From assembly GCA_964510515.1 (NCBI GenBank), contig CAZEAU010000022.1, positions 1 through 37,268 of the forward strand: a stretch of DNA of 37,268 nucleotides, read 5' to 3'. The notes beneath the pieces were generated by a model that worked only from the letters and a program-made list of their open reading frames with translations, was not told the origin of the DNA and did no database searches. The position numbers and the translations under genes were made by a program. This document shows, one piece after another, positions 9,681 to 17,369 of the stretch (positions within the stretch are counted from its first letter, which is position 1; each line of letters starts with the position of its first letter). The DNA comes from SURF-21 sp964510515. GTDB taxonomy: Bacteria > Actinomycetota > Geothermincolia > Geothermincolales > RBG-13-55-18.

Positions 9681-10610
9681 ATGGAGGAAAGAACACAGGC
9701 GCGCGACAGGAAGGCGGGGAAGGGCTCCGACCGCGAGACCCTCCTCAAGGTCTCCCAGGTCTCCCGGGCCACGGGGGTCTCCACCTCCGCCATCAACTAT
9801 TACGTGCGCATCGGGCTGCTCCCCCCTCCCGTGAAGACCCACAAGAACATGGCTTATTACGATCCTTCCTACATCCAGATGGTCAACCACATCAAGAGGC
9901 TGCAGCTGCAGAAACACCTCCCCCTGGAGAGGATCAAGGAGATCATGGCCAAGAGGATCAGGATATGGAGGGAGATGGCCGATGCCGGGACGCCGGTCAG
10001 CGAGGATATGATCGCCGGGGACGCCGCCGGGGGGGCGGGGGGGCGGGACGTCCGCCGCCGCATCCTGGATGCGGGAATGAGGCTTTTCTCCCGCCAGGGC
10101 TATTATGCCACCGCCGAGGAAGACCTGTTTGAGGCCGCCGGCGTGAGCGCGGGGGCGTTCTACGAACACTATTCCGGCAAGGAGGACCTGCTCATCGACC
10201 TCGCCGAGGAGGGGGTGCGCGTTTTCCGCAAGAGGGTCTCAGGGGAGATTGCGTCCGTCCCCGACATGCTGGAGCGAATACGCATCGCCATACCCGTCGC
10301 CTTCCAGATCATCGTGGAGAACCGCGAGATATACACCCTCTACCTCGAGGAATCCGTGCCCAGCGAGGCATCATACGAGCGCAAGCTGGCGCAGCTCACC
10401 GCCTGGACGGTCAAGGACCTGCACACCACCATCGCCAGGGGGGTCAAGGAGGGTTCCATCCGCCGCCTCCACCCGGATATCGCCGCCAACGCCATCATCG
10501 GCCAGCTGGTCCGCCTGGCCAACTACTGGATGGAGGACCCTCTCAAGCACAATATGCGGGAGATCACCCGCGAGGCGGTGGAGTTCGTGACGCGGGCCCT
10601 CAGGCCTTGA
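9681..10610 (+). CDS. MerR-TetR fusion transcriptional regulator
   Basis: A 309-residue protein with two complete DNA-binding heads. Residues 21-90 are a MerR-type winged helix (LLKVSQVSRATGVSTSAINY, then YVRIGLLPPP and an LxRIKEIM helix). Residues 124-172 are a TetR head (RRRILDAGMRLFSRQGYYAT, AAGVSAGAFYEHYSGKEDLL). Residues 180-309 look like a TetR ligand-binding and dimerisation domain. The linker (112-122) is glycine/alanine rich. The whole frame is uninterrupted, so this is a real fusion and not two genes run together by error. The ATG has no upstream Shine-Dalgarno sequence. Its target is probably itself through the palindrome at 9661-9679. Inducer unknown. Confidence 0.9.
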   Translation: MEERTQARDRKAGKGSDRETLLKVSQVSRATGVSTSAINYYVRIGLLPPPVKTHKNMAYYDPSYIQMVNHIKRLQLQKHLPLERIKEIMAKRIRIWREMADAGTPVSEDMIAGDAAGGAGGRDVRRRILDAGMRLFSRQGYYATAEEDLFEAAGVSAGAFYEHYSGKEDLLIDLAEEGVRVFRKRVSGEIASVPDMLERIRIAIPVAFQIIVENREIYTLYLEESVPSEASYERKLAQLTAWTVKDLHTTIARGVKEGSIRRLHPDIAANAIIGQLVRLANYWMEDPLKHNMREITREAVEFVTRALRP

Positions 10611-11100
10611 GTTCCCTGCGGATGACCCACTCGCAGTGCTCGTCGCCGCGGGGGAGGGAGCGCGTTATCTCGAAGCTTATCCCGGGATCCAGGGCCTCGA
10701 GCCAGTCGCGGAATACGGTGTTGTCCACGAACTCGCAGGGGACGTGGTCCTCGCGCCCGGAGCGGTTGAGGTTGTCCCACCAGGAACAGCGCTGGACGCG
10801 GAAGACTATCTGCCCGCTCGAGACCTCCCCCGCACACTGCGTCCCGTCCACGAGGCACACGGTCTCCATGAGCAGGTTGATGGTCTCCAGGTCGGGTGGG
10901 TCGGCGGGATCAAGGGTCAGGCCGAGCAGCCTGGCTATCCGCTTGAGCATGACCCGGCCGTATTTTTTCCATACCTCCAGGTCGGCCTCCAGGGCGGCGT
11001 CGAACCCGTGTTTTTCCTCCACCGCCAAAAACCATAGACCGTCTATCGCCGTCAGCGCGCCCTGGCGCAGTTCCTGGACCTGTTGCGGCGTGATGCGCAT
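10600..11100 (-). CDS. Conserved protein resembling DUF6125 / ATC-hydrolase-like proteins
   Basis: A 166-residue soluble protein. The ATG at 11100 is preceded by AAGGAGGCAGGAG. The longer start at 11151 is rejected. It has a conserved-looking core, AIDGLWFLAVEEKHGFDAAL (18-37), then cysteines 105, 122 and 156 in RCSWWDN, PCEFVD and GDEHCEW. The C-W...C...GD..C spacing resembles proteins annotated DUF6125 or L-2-amino-thiazoline-4-carboxylate hydrolase-like. The assignment is from memory of family sequences and is tentative. It overlaps the convergent MerR-TetR gene by 11 nt at their 3' ends. Confidence 0.75.
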   Translation of the reverse strand: MRITPQQVQELRQGALTAIDGLWFLAVEEKHGFDAALEADLEVWKKYGRVMLKRIARLLGLTLDPADPPDLETINLLMETVCLVDGTQCAGEVSSGQIVFRVQRCSWWDNLNRSGREDHVPCEFVDNTVFRDWLEALDPGISFEITRSLPRGDEHCEWVIRRELKA

Positions 11101-11140
11101 CTCCTGCCTCCTTACCTGCTGCGAGCCGAACCCCCTCACC

Positions 11141-11169
11141 ATACTATCCAAGCAGTGGCCGCGTGTACA
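11141..11169 (-). promoter_or_regulatory. Promoter of the DUF6125-like gene
   Basis: Minus strand: -35 TGTACA (11169-11164), 17-nt spacer, -10 TAGTAT (11146-11141), about 40 nt before the start codon. Confidence 0.45.
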
Positions 11170-11279
11170 GGGTGCGCCCGCGCGGAACGCGGCGGGCGGG
11201 AGCCCCGGGCACGGGCCTCAAGCTGCGCCGCCGCGGCCCTAAAGGTGAGGGGAGCTTGAGTCCGATTAGAGAGAGTGGA

Positions 11280-11322
11280 GGGGCCGCTCGATGCGGACGG
11301 CGCATCGCGGCGGCAGGGCCCC
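11280..11322 (+). ncRNA. Structured 5' leader element of the oxidoreductase gene
   Basis: A two-part hairpin (6-bp outer stem, 7-bp inner stem, GACGG loop) lies about 145 nt before the start codon of the FAD oxidoreductase. It has no U-tract, so it is not a simple terminator. Whether it is transcribed and regulatory is unknown. Confidence 0.3.
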
Positions 11323-11466
11323 GGTCGCCCGACGCAAGGCAATCTCCCAGCCCAGGATATGAAGCTCCAGGTAGAGGAGCCGGCGGAGTCTGCGCCGCGG
11401 GGCGCGGGGGCCTTGCGGGAGCGCCCGCAGGTGCGGACGCAAAGATGACACGCTAAGGGGGAGAAG

Positions 11467-12639
11467 ATGGCAGATATCCTCAGTGCGGAGGTGGTGGTGA
11501 TCGGCGGCGGGGCCGTCGGCGCCGCCGCCGCCTATTTCCTCTGCAGGGAAGGGGCGGATGTGATGATGGTCGAGGCCGACGCCGTGGCGGGCGGCGCCTC
11601 GGGGGCGTGCAGCGGCCTCCTCTCCCTGCAGACCATGCAGCTCGGCGCGCACCTGGAGCTGGCGCGGGAGAGCGCGAGGATGCTGCCCGAGATCGCCGCC
11701 GACCTCGACCCGGACATCGAGTACAGGCGCTGCGGGGGCCTCGTGCTGGCGAGGAGCGCGCGGCAGCTGAAGGAGCTGAGGGCGAGGGTCAAGAAGCTCA
11801 AGGCGGCGGGGCTGGAGGTGGAGGCCCTCGCCCCCTCTGAGCTCAAGGACAGGCTCCCGCGGGCGGGGGACGATATCCGGGGGGCCTCCTACTGCGCCGA
11901 CGATGCCCGCCTGAACCCCCGCGAGCTCACCCTCGGGCTGTCGCGCAGGGCGCGGGAGATGGGCGCGAGGATACTCGAGGGCTGCAGGGTGGAGAATATA
12001 ATGGTCGCCAACAACCGCGTGCGCGAGGTGCACACCACGGCGGGACGCATCCATTCCCGCCGCGTGGTATGCGCCGCGGGGACGGGGTCCAACCTCATAG
12101 GCAAGATGATCATCGTGGACATACCCGTGCTCCCGCAGCGCGGGCAGGTGCTGGTCGTCGCGGGGCGGGGGCATGTGCTGGAGCCCATAGTCGCGGGAGC
12201 GGAGTACCTGGGGACGAAAACCGGCCTGGAGGCGCTCAGGCCCGAGGGCGAGGAGGCGTCGAAGCTGGGCCTGGCCTTCACCGCCGAGCAGGCGGCGAAC
12301 GGCGACATCCTCCTCGGGAGCACGCGCGAATTCGTGGGCTTTGACGCCGCGACGACCCCCGGCGCGGCCGAGGCCATCGCCCGCAACGCCGCCGCTTTCC
12401 TGCCCTGGATAGAGGATCTCGACGCCGTTCGCTCCTTTGCCGGCCTGAGGCCCTGCTCCCCGGACGGACTCCCCATCCTGGGGACGGTGAAAGGGGTCAA
12501 GGGCTTCTTTATCGCCACCGGTCACGCGGGAGACGGCATCTGCCTGGCTCCCATAACGGGCAGGCTGGTGAGCGAGCTGGTGCTGGACGGGGAGTCGAGC
12601 CTGGACGTCGGGCCCTTTTCCCTGCAGAGGTTCAAGTGA
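11467..12639 (+). CDS. FAD-dependent oxidoreductase, DAO family
   Basis: A 390-residue protein of the D-amino-acid oxidase (DAO) superfamily. The N-terminal dinucleotide-binding motif is VVVIGGGAVGAAAAYFL (9-25), with the ribose-binding acid in MVEAD. A central DARLNPRELTLGL segment and the C-terminal FAD motif GHAGDGICLAPITG complete the fold. Relatives oxidise glycine, sarcosine, proline or other secondary amines. Which one applies here cannot be decided. The start is ATG 11467 after AAGGGGGAG. It stands alone between a structured leader and a gap of about 185 nt, with no second subunit adjacent, which argues for a single-chain enzyme. Confidence 0.88.
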   Translation: MADILSAEVVVIGGGAVGAAAAYFLCREGADVMMVEADAVAGGASGACSGLLSLQTMQLGAHLELARESARMLPEIAADLDPDIEYRRCGGLVLARSARQLKELRARVKKLKAAGLEVEALAPSELKDRLPRAGDDIRGASYCADDARLNPRELTLGLSRRAREMGARILEGCRVENIMVANNRVREVHTTAGRIHSRRVVCAAGTGSNLIGKMIIVDIPVLPQRGQVLVVAGRGHVLEPIVAGAEYLGTKTGLEALRPEGEEASKLGLAFTAEQAANGDILLGSTREFVGFDAATTPGAAEAIARNAAAFLPWIEDLDAVRSFAGLRPCSPDGLPILGTVKGVKGFFIATGHAGDGICLAPITGRLVSELVLDGESSLDVGPFSLQRFK

Positions 12640-12749
12640 AGGCTCCCGCTCCGGGCGAGGCGGCGTATGCGCGGCAGCCGCCGGGGCGGACACGCCGCAG
12701 CTCTCCGGAACGGCGCGCAAGCGCCGAGCATGCCCGCATGCCGCGGCCC

Positions 12750-12765
12750 GGACCGAAACCGGTCC
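12750..12765 (+). terminator. Possible weak terminator after the oxidoreductase
   Basis: GGACCG (12750-12755) pairs with CGGTCC (12760-12765) around an AAAC loop. No T-run follows, so it is weak. Confidence 0.2.
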
Positions 12766-12795
12766 CCCATTGTGGTTGAGCGCGGGGAAGTTCTC

Positions 12796-12801
12796 TATAA
12801 T
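12796..12801 (+). promoter_or_regulatory. -10 element of the radical SAM gene
   Basis: A perfect TATAAT lies 24 bases before the TTG start. No convincing -35 at standard distance (a TTGAGC at 12776-12781 is only 14 nt away). Confidence 0.5.
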
Positions 12802-12824
12802 CGAGTGGAGAGACGGAGGGCCCA

Positions 12825-14348
12825 TTGAAGGTACTTTTCATATATCCGGACTACAAGGTGAATATCGACCCCGCCACGGGCAGCATGCTGGGGGTTGACG
12901 AGGGCGGCTGGTACATGGAGGGCATAGCCAGCCTGGCGGCGGTGCTCAGGCGGGCGGGCCACGCAGCAGAACTCTATCACCTGACCAGCCCCGTCGGGCG
13001 GGACGAGTTCCAGGAAAACCTGCGCAGACACGACCCCGACCTCATGGGGTTCGTCACCATGACCAGGGAATACCCGCAGGTCAAGGAATACGTGTTATGG
13101 GCCAAGGACGCCGTGGACGTCCCCGTCATCTCGGGCAGTTATCACCCCACCACCATCCCCGAGGAGGTCATCGCCACGGAGGGCGTGGACATGCTCTGCC
13201 GCGGCGAGGGGGAGGAGGCCCTGCTGGAGCTGGTGCGGCGCATGGACGCAGGAGAGGATTACAGCGCCACCGAGAGCATATGGGTCAAGCAGGGCGACCA
13301 GGTATTCCGCAACCCCGTGCGGCCCCTCATCGAGGACATCGACGCCCTGCCGCTGCCCGAATTCTCCGTGTTCGACTTCTCCCGCCTGCTCTCCACGCGC
13401 ATCAATACCGGGGTGGTCATCCTTTCGCGCGGCTGCCCCTACAGCTGCACCTACTGCTCCAACAAGAGGATGCGGGACATCTATCCCAACAAGAGCCGCT
13501 ATTCGCGTTTCCACAGTCCCGAGTACAGCATCGAATACCTGCGCAAGCTGAAGGCCGCCTACCCCGGCGTGAAATACCTCAACTTCCGGGACGACATACT
13601 GCCCTGGAAGGGGGGGTGGCTGGAGAGCTTCAGCGAGCTCTACCGCAAGGAGATCGCGCTTCCCTTCATCTGCAACTACCGCGCCAACCTGGTAACGCCG
13701 GAGATCGTGCGCCTGCTGCGCCGGGCCGGCTGCTACCAGATGTTCTTCGGGGTGGAGAGCGGCAACGACCATATCCGCAACCAGGTCCTCAACCGCCACA
13801 TGTCCCGGGACAAGATCGTAGAGGCCTTCCAGGCCTGCCACGAGGCGGGGATCAAGACCGTGGCCTACAACATGGTCGGGATCCCCTACGAGGACAAGGC
13901 GGCGGTGCTGGATACCATAAAACTCAACGCGGAGATACGGGCGGACCATTCCCTCAGCCCCATCTATTACCCCTATCCCGATACGGTGCTCTTCGAAACG
14001 GCGGTGAAGGAGGGATGGGTGCCCGAAGCCTACGACTATCGCGAGGACCGTTTCGTCGATCAGCCCAGCCTGCCCAGGGAGCAGCTGTATTTCGCCCGCC
14101 ACTACTTCCGCACCTTCGTGCGCATCTACCGGGCCCTGGAGAGGTTGCCGGCACCGCTCTCGCCCGGGCTGGAGAGGGCGGTGGACGCGCTCTTTCTCAG
14201 CGAGCGCCTGCCTCACCGCGCGCTGGTCGGCGTGGCCGCGCGGGCGGAGGGGTTGTGGAATGGGAGCAAGGACTTCCTGCGGCGGAGGTATCCGGGGGTT
14301 TTCCTCTGGGTCAGGGACAGGGTGAGGGGGGTCGAGAAGGAATCGTGA
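12825..14348 (+). CDS. B12-binding domain radical SAM protein
   Basis: A 507-residue protein. Residues 1-140 form a cobalamin-binding-like domain (MKVLFIYPDY, GSYHPTTIPEE, LCRGEGEEALLEL). The radical SAM motif is C204-x3-C208-x2-C211 (CPYSCTYC). IPYEDK and GVESGND belong to the barrel. Members of this class (BchE-, HpnP- and MiaB-related) methylate, cyclise or modify diverse substrates, and none is assignable here. The start is TTG at 12825, five bases after GGAGG (12815-12819). No ATG lies nearby in frame. It is the first gene after a TATAAT promoter. The stop is followed at once by a run of ten G (14349-14358). Confidence 0.88.
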   Translation: MKVLFIYPDYKVNIDPATGSMLGVDEGGWYMEGIASLAAVLRRAGHAAELYHLTSPVGRDEFQENLRRHDPDLMGFVTMTREYPQVKEYVLWAKDAVDVPVISGSYHPTTIPEEVIATEGVDMLCRGEGEEALLELVRRMDAGEDYSATESIWVKQGDQVFRNPVRPLIEDIDALPLPEFSVFDFSRLLSTRINTGVVILSRGCPYSCTYCSNKRMRDIYPNKSRYSRFHSPEYSIEYLRKLKAAYPGVKYLNFRDDILPWKGGWLESFSELYRKEIALPFICNYRANLVTPEIVRLLRRAGCYQMFFGVESGNDHIRNQVLNRHMSRDKIVEAFQACHEAGIKTVAYNMVGIPYEDKAAVLDTIKLNAEIRADHSLSPIYYPYPDTVLFETAVKEGWVPEAYDYREDRFVDQPSLPREQLYFARHYFRTFVRIYRALERLPAPLSPGLERAVDALFLSERLPHRALVGVAARAEGLWNGSKDFLRRRYPGVFLWVRDRVRGVEKES

Positions 14349-14394
14349 GGGGGGGGGGCGTGCCGCCTCCCCGCCGCCCAGGTGGGAGAAGGCC

Positions 14395-15420
14395 ATGACT
14401 GAATGCGTAAGTTGCGGAAAAGAGATCCCTGCGGGGAGCTTCTTCTGCGCGGACTGCTACGTCAGGATGAAGGGCCGCCGCGGCCCGTCCGCGGGGTCTC
14501 CCCGCGACGGGGACGCGGGGCGGACGCAGGAAGCCTCCGCAGGCGTGACGGCCGGGGAAGCGGCCGCCGCCGCGCCCGGCCCCGCCCCGGCAGCCGGCGT
14601 CGGCGGGGCGCTCACCCCCGTTTCCGGCAAGAAGGTCGTCTCCATCAAGCCACAGCTGGAGCGCGGCGGCAGGGAAAGGGGAGGACGCAAGAGGTTCACG
14701 GTCACCATCACCCTGGGGGAGAGAACATACGCCGCGCTGGATCGCATGCGGGGCAGGGGGGGGAAAAGAGGGAAGGGCGAGGGCGAGGGATCCGTGGCGG
14801 GGAAAGGCGGCCGGGCCCGCTCCGGCCGCCCCAGGCTGAAGGCGGTTGCGGCGACCCGCGCCGGCGCGGCGCCCGGGAAGCGGGGTCTCAAGGGGGCGAT
14901 AGCCTACAGGGACCGCCCCATGGACGGCGGCGACAAGGTTTCCGCGGCGCTGGCGGCGCTGGCGGCGCTGGCCATCATCGTGCTCACCTTCAGGCCCTGG
15001 GCGAGGATATCCATGGGAGGGGGAGATCCTTCCGCCGGGCGGAAGGTGGAGGTGGCGGGGACGGACCTGGGGGCCCTGCCCTTCGTGTGCATCGCCCTGG
15101 CGGCGGCGGCGCTCCTCTACATGATGGCGGCGAAGATCTTGGGGGGGCCGTTCGCGGTGCTGGATTACGGGGTGGTCTTTATCCTCGCGGGCGTGGTGGT
15201 GATACCGCTCCTCTACGCCGCCATCGCGCCCAATGCCGCGCTGCTGGCAGCGGCGGCGAAGAAGCTGGGCATGGACGCGGGCATGGCGGCGGGACAGTTC
15301 GGGCGCCAGACCCTGTGGCCCGCTTACCTGTCGGTTCTGGCGGGTGCGCTGCTCGCTTTCGCGGGGCTGGTCCGCCTCTCCGAGCGCGGGGGCGAGGCCG
15401 CGTCCGCCGCCGCGAGATGA
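14395..15420 (+). CDS. Zinc-ribbon membrane protein with a basic low-complexity linker
   Basis: A 341-residue protein of unrecognised family. A treble-clef-like zinc ribbon opens the chain (C4-x2-C7 in CVSCGKEIP and C18-x2-C21 in CADC). Residues 27-180 are low-complexity, rich in Gly, Arg, Lys and Ala, and probably disordered. Four hydrophobic segments follow (about 182-199, 225-245, 252-275, 305-327). The start is ATG 14395 behind GGGAGAAGG. It begins a compact run (TPR, HAD, methyltransferase, rhomboid). The architecture of zinc ribbon, long basic tail and membrane anchor suggests a membrane-tethered binding protein, which is inference only. Confidence 0.75.
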   Translation: MTECVSCGKEIPAGSFFCADCYVRMKGRRGPSAGSPRDGDAGRTQEASAGVTAGEAAAAAPGPAPAAGVGGALTPVSGKKVVSIKPQLERGGRERGGRKRFTVTITLGERTYAALDRMRGRGGKRGKGEGEGSVAGKGGRARSGRPRLKAVAATRAGAAPGKRGLKGAIAYRDRPMDGGDKVSAALAALAALAIIVLTFRPWARISMGGGDPSAGRKVEVAGTDLGALPFVCIALAAAALLYMMAAKILGGPFAVLDYGVVFILAGVVVIPLLYAAIAPNAALLAAAAKKLGMDAGMAAGQFGRQTLWPAYLSVLAGALLAFAGLVRLSERGGEAASAAAR

Positions 15421-15440
15421 GAGGAAGGGAGTGAGCCGCA

Positions 15441-15827
15441 TTGACGGATTGTGCCTACGAGCTCTACCAGAGGGCAAGTGCGCTCTTGCATGAACGCAGG
15501 CACCGCGAGGCGGCGGCCCTCCTGGAGAGGGTCAAGCGTCTGGAGCCGCGGCGGGGCTCCGTCCTGGAGATGCTGGGCATCGCCTACTACAACGGCGGCA
15601 GCCATTCCCGGGCGCGGAGGGAGTTCGAGGAGGCGCTGGAGATAGACCCCAGCAACCATTTCGCGCGCTACGGTTTGAGCAGGTGTCTTTTCCGTGGGGG
15701 CAGGACGGACGAGGCCATAGGGCAGGCCAGGCTGGCGGCGGTGATGGCCCCCGGGGAGGAATTGTACGAGGAGGCGCTGCGGCGCTACCGGGCTGAGCCG
15801 CCGCGCCGCGGAGGAGAGCGGACATGA
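15441..15827 (+). CDS. Small TPR repeat protein
   Basis: A 128-residue protein with about three TPR units (YELYQRASALLHERRHREAA, SVLEMLGIAYYNGGSHSRAR, HFARYGLSRCLFRGGRTDEA). The start is TTG at 15441 behind AAGGGAGTGA. A GTG at 15431 is out of frame. Its stop overlaps the ATG of the HAD gene by four bases (ATGA), so the two are translationally coupled. A protein-binding adaptor is likely; partner unknown. Confidence 0.82.
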   Translation: MTDCAYELYQRASALLHERRHREAAALLERVKRLEPRRGSVLEMLGIAYYNGGSHSRARREFEEALEIDPSNHFARYGLSRCLFRGGRTDEAIGQARLAAVMAPGEELYEEALRRYRAEPPRRGGERT

Positions 15828-16630
15828 AAGCGGGGGCGGAGAGGCCGGTGGTGAACGCCTACCAGGACTTCCTCATGGACATGGACGGGGTGGTCTACCG
15901 CGGCGGGCAGCCCATAGCGGATGCGGCGGAGTTCATAGGCCGAGTGCGCGGCATGGGCAAGAAGGTGCTCTTTCTCACCAACAACTCCCGCTATACCAGG
16001 GGCGAGCACAGGGAGAGGCTGTCGGCCATGGGCATCGAGGCGAGCGAGGAGGACTTCTTCACCTCCTCGGTGGCCACCGCGGGTTTCCTGGAGGAGAACT
16101 ACGACCTGGAGGGGAAGGGCGCTTACCTCATCGGCGGCCGGGGCCTGCGGGAGGCGCTGTCCTCGACCCCGCTGCGCATCCTGCGGGGAGAGGAGGGGAG
16201 GAGGGCGGACTTCGTGGTCGTTGGCTGGGACGTCGAGCTCACCTACGATAAGCTGCGTATCGCCTGCCTGGCACTCTATTCCGGGGCGGCCTTCGTGGCC
16301 ACCAACGACGACGCCACCTTCCCGGCGCCGGAAGGGCTGTGGCCGGGCGCGGGAGCCATCGTGGCCGCCCTGCAGACCGCGGCGGGACGCGAGGCGCTGG
16401 TGGTGGGGAAGCCCAACGTGTACATGATGCAGGCGGCCCTGTCCCTCACCGGGGGGAAGGCCGACCATACCCTGATCATCGGCGACCGCCTGGAGACGGA
16501 CATACTGGGCGGCTGGCGGGCCGGTCTCGATACCTGCCTGGTGCTCAGCGGCGTGGCCTCCAGGGAGGACCTGGAGGGCTTCGAGCCGCGGCCCGACCAT
16601 GTCGTCGACAGCCTGCTGGAGCTGCTGTGA
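15824..16630 (+). CDS. HAD-superfamily phosphatase, NagD/PGP-like
   Basis: A 268-residue HAD type IIA hydrolase. Motif I is DMDGVV (nucleophile Asp19, acid Asp21), motif II is LTNNS (50-54), a GKPN motif precedes motif III, and motif IV is GDRLETDI. The C2-type cap lies between motifs II and III, as in NagD, AraL and phosphoglycolate phosphatases. It dephosphorylates a small metabolite such as a sugar phosphate, phosphoglycolate or nucleotide; the substrate is not readable. It is coupled by ATGA overlap to the TPR gene upstream and by GTGA overlap to the methyltransferase downstream. Confidence 0.92.
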   Translation: MKAGAERPVVNAYQDFLMDMDGVVYRGGQPIADAAEFIGRVRGMGKKVLFLTNNSRYTRGEHRERLSAMGIEASEEDFFTSSVATAGFLEENYDLEGKGAYLIGGRGLREALSSTPLRILRGEEGRRADFVVVGWDVELTYDKLRIACLALYSGAAFVATNDDATFPAPEGLWPGAGAIVAALQTAAGREALVVGKPNVYMMQAALSLTGGKADHTLIIGDRLETDILGGWRAGLDTCLVLSGVASREDLEGFEPRPDHVVDSLLELL

Positions 16631-17349
16631 AGCGCGAGGCGGCGAGGGAATGGACGGCGCAGCTCTGCCGCCGCCTCCTTCCCGGCGAGCCGGACGCATA
16701 CGCCGCCTTTCTCCACCTGGTGTGGTCGAATTGCCCGGCGGGGGGGACCCTGGTCGACCTGGGCTGCGGGGAGGAATGCTACCTCACCTGCATGGGGGAG
16801 AGGGCGGCGGAGATAATCGGGGTTGACGACAGGGACCTGCAGGGGCCGTATGATCGTTATCTCCGCACCGACCTCAACCGCGCCATCCCCCTGCGGCCCG
16901 GGAGCGTGGACGTAGCCGCCTGCAAGTTCCTCATCGAGCACCTCGAGGACCCGGCCTCTTTCCTGCTCCAGGCGCGCCGCTGCCTGCGCCCCGGCGGACT
17001 CCTGGTGCTCATGACCCCCAATGTGCTCTATTACCCCTACACGCTCAACTTCCTGCTCTCGCGCTGCATGAGCCAGGAAAGGCGTATGCGCCTGGTCGAG
17101 GCCTTCAGCGGCAGGGCGGCGCACGATATCTTTCCCGTACACTACCGCTGCAACACTCCGCGGAGGCTGCGACGCGAGCTGCTGGCGGCCGGGTTTGACC
17201 CCGTGCACCTGGAGACCTACGCCGACTGCTGCGCCAGCGCCGTTACCAGGCCGCTGGGGGCCCTGGCGGTCGCTTACGAGAAGGCCGTCGGCGCGCTGGG
17301 CATCCGGGGGATGAAAGGGTTCATCGTGGCCGCCGCGGCGAGGAGATAG
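16627..17349 (+). CDS. Class I SAM-dependent methyltransferase
   Basis: A 240-residue protein. Motif I TLVDLGCGEE (41-50) and the acidic loop IIGVDDRD (63-70) bind S-adenosylmethionine. The ACKFLIEHLEDP segment (98-109) is the post-motif region of UbiE/COQ5-like methyltransferases, followed by LRPGGLLVLMTPN. The start is GTG 16627, overlapping the HAD stop (GTGA), behind GGAG seven bases upstream. The C-terminal half has hydrophobic patches near 136-146 and 208-222. Substrate unknown; a lipid or sugar is possible. Confidence 0.88.
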   Translation: MKREAAREWTAQLCRRLLPGEPDAYAAFLHLVWSNCPAGGTLVDLGCGEECYLTCMGERAAEIIGVDDRDLQGPYDRYLRTDLNRAIPLRPGSVDVAACKFLIEHLEDPASFLLQARRCLRPGGLLVLMTPNVLYYPYTLNFLLSRCMSQERRMRLVEAFSGRAAHDIFPVHYRCNTPRRLRRELLAAGFDPVHLETYADCCASAVTRPLGALAVAYEKAVGALGIRGMKGFIVAAAARR

Positions 17350-17369
17350 CAGGGGGGAGAGAGCGGGTC

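Larger units (their letters stand above)
11101..11466. other. Divergent intergenic region with a stable hairpin
   Basis: It lies between the leftward DUF6125-like gene and the FAD oxidoreductase. Apart from the leftward promoter it holds a nested hairpin at 11280-11322: outer pairing GGGGCC (11280-11285) with GGCCCC (11317-11322), inner pairing CGATGCG (11289-11295) with CGCATCG (11301-11307). No start-proximal gene or known riboswitch core is seen. Confidence 0.5.

Noticed and set aside
11101..11466. Glycine riboswitch before the DAO-family oxidoreductase
   Set aside because: Considered because relatives oxidise glycine, but the aptamer core sequences are not present.
13095..14396. Two 433-codon frames overlapping the radical SAM gene
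   Set aside because: Both are antisense or frame-shifted shadows without motifs.
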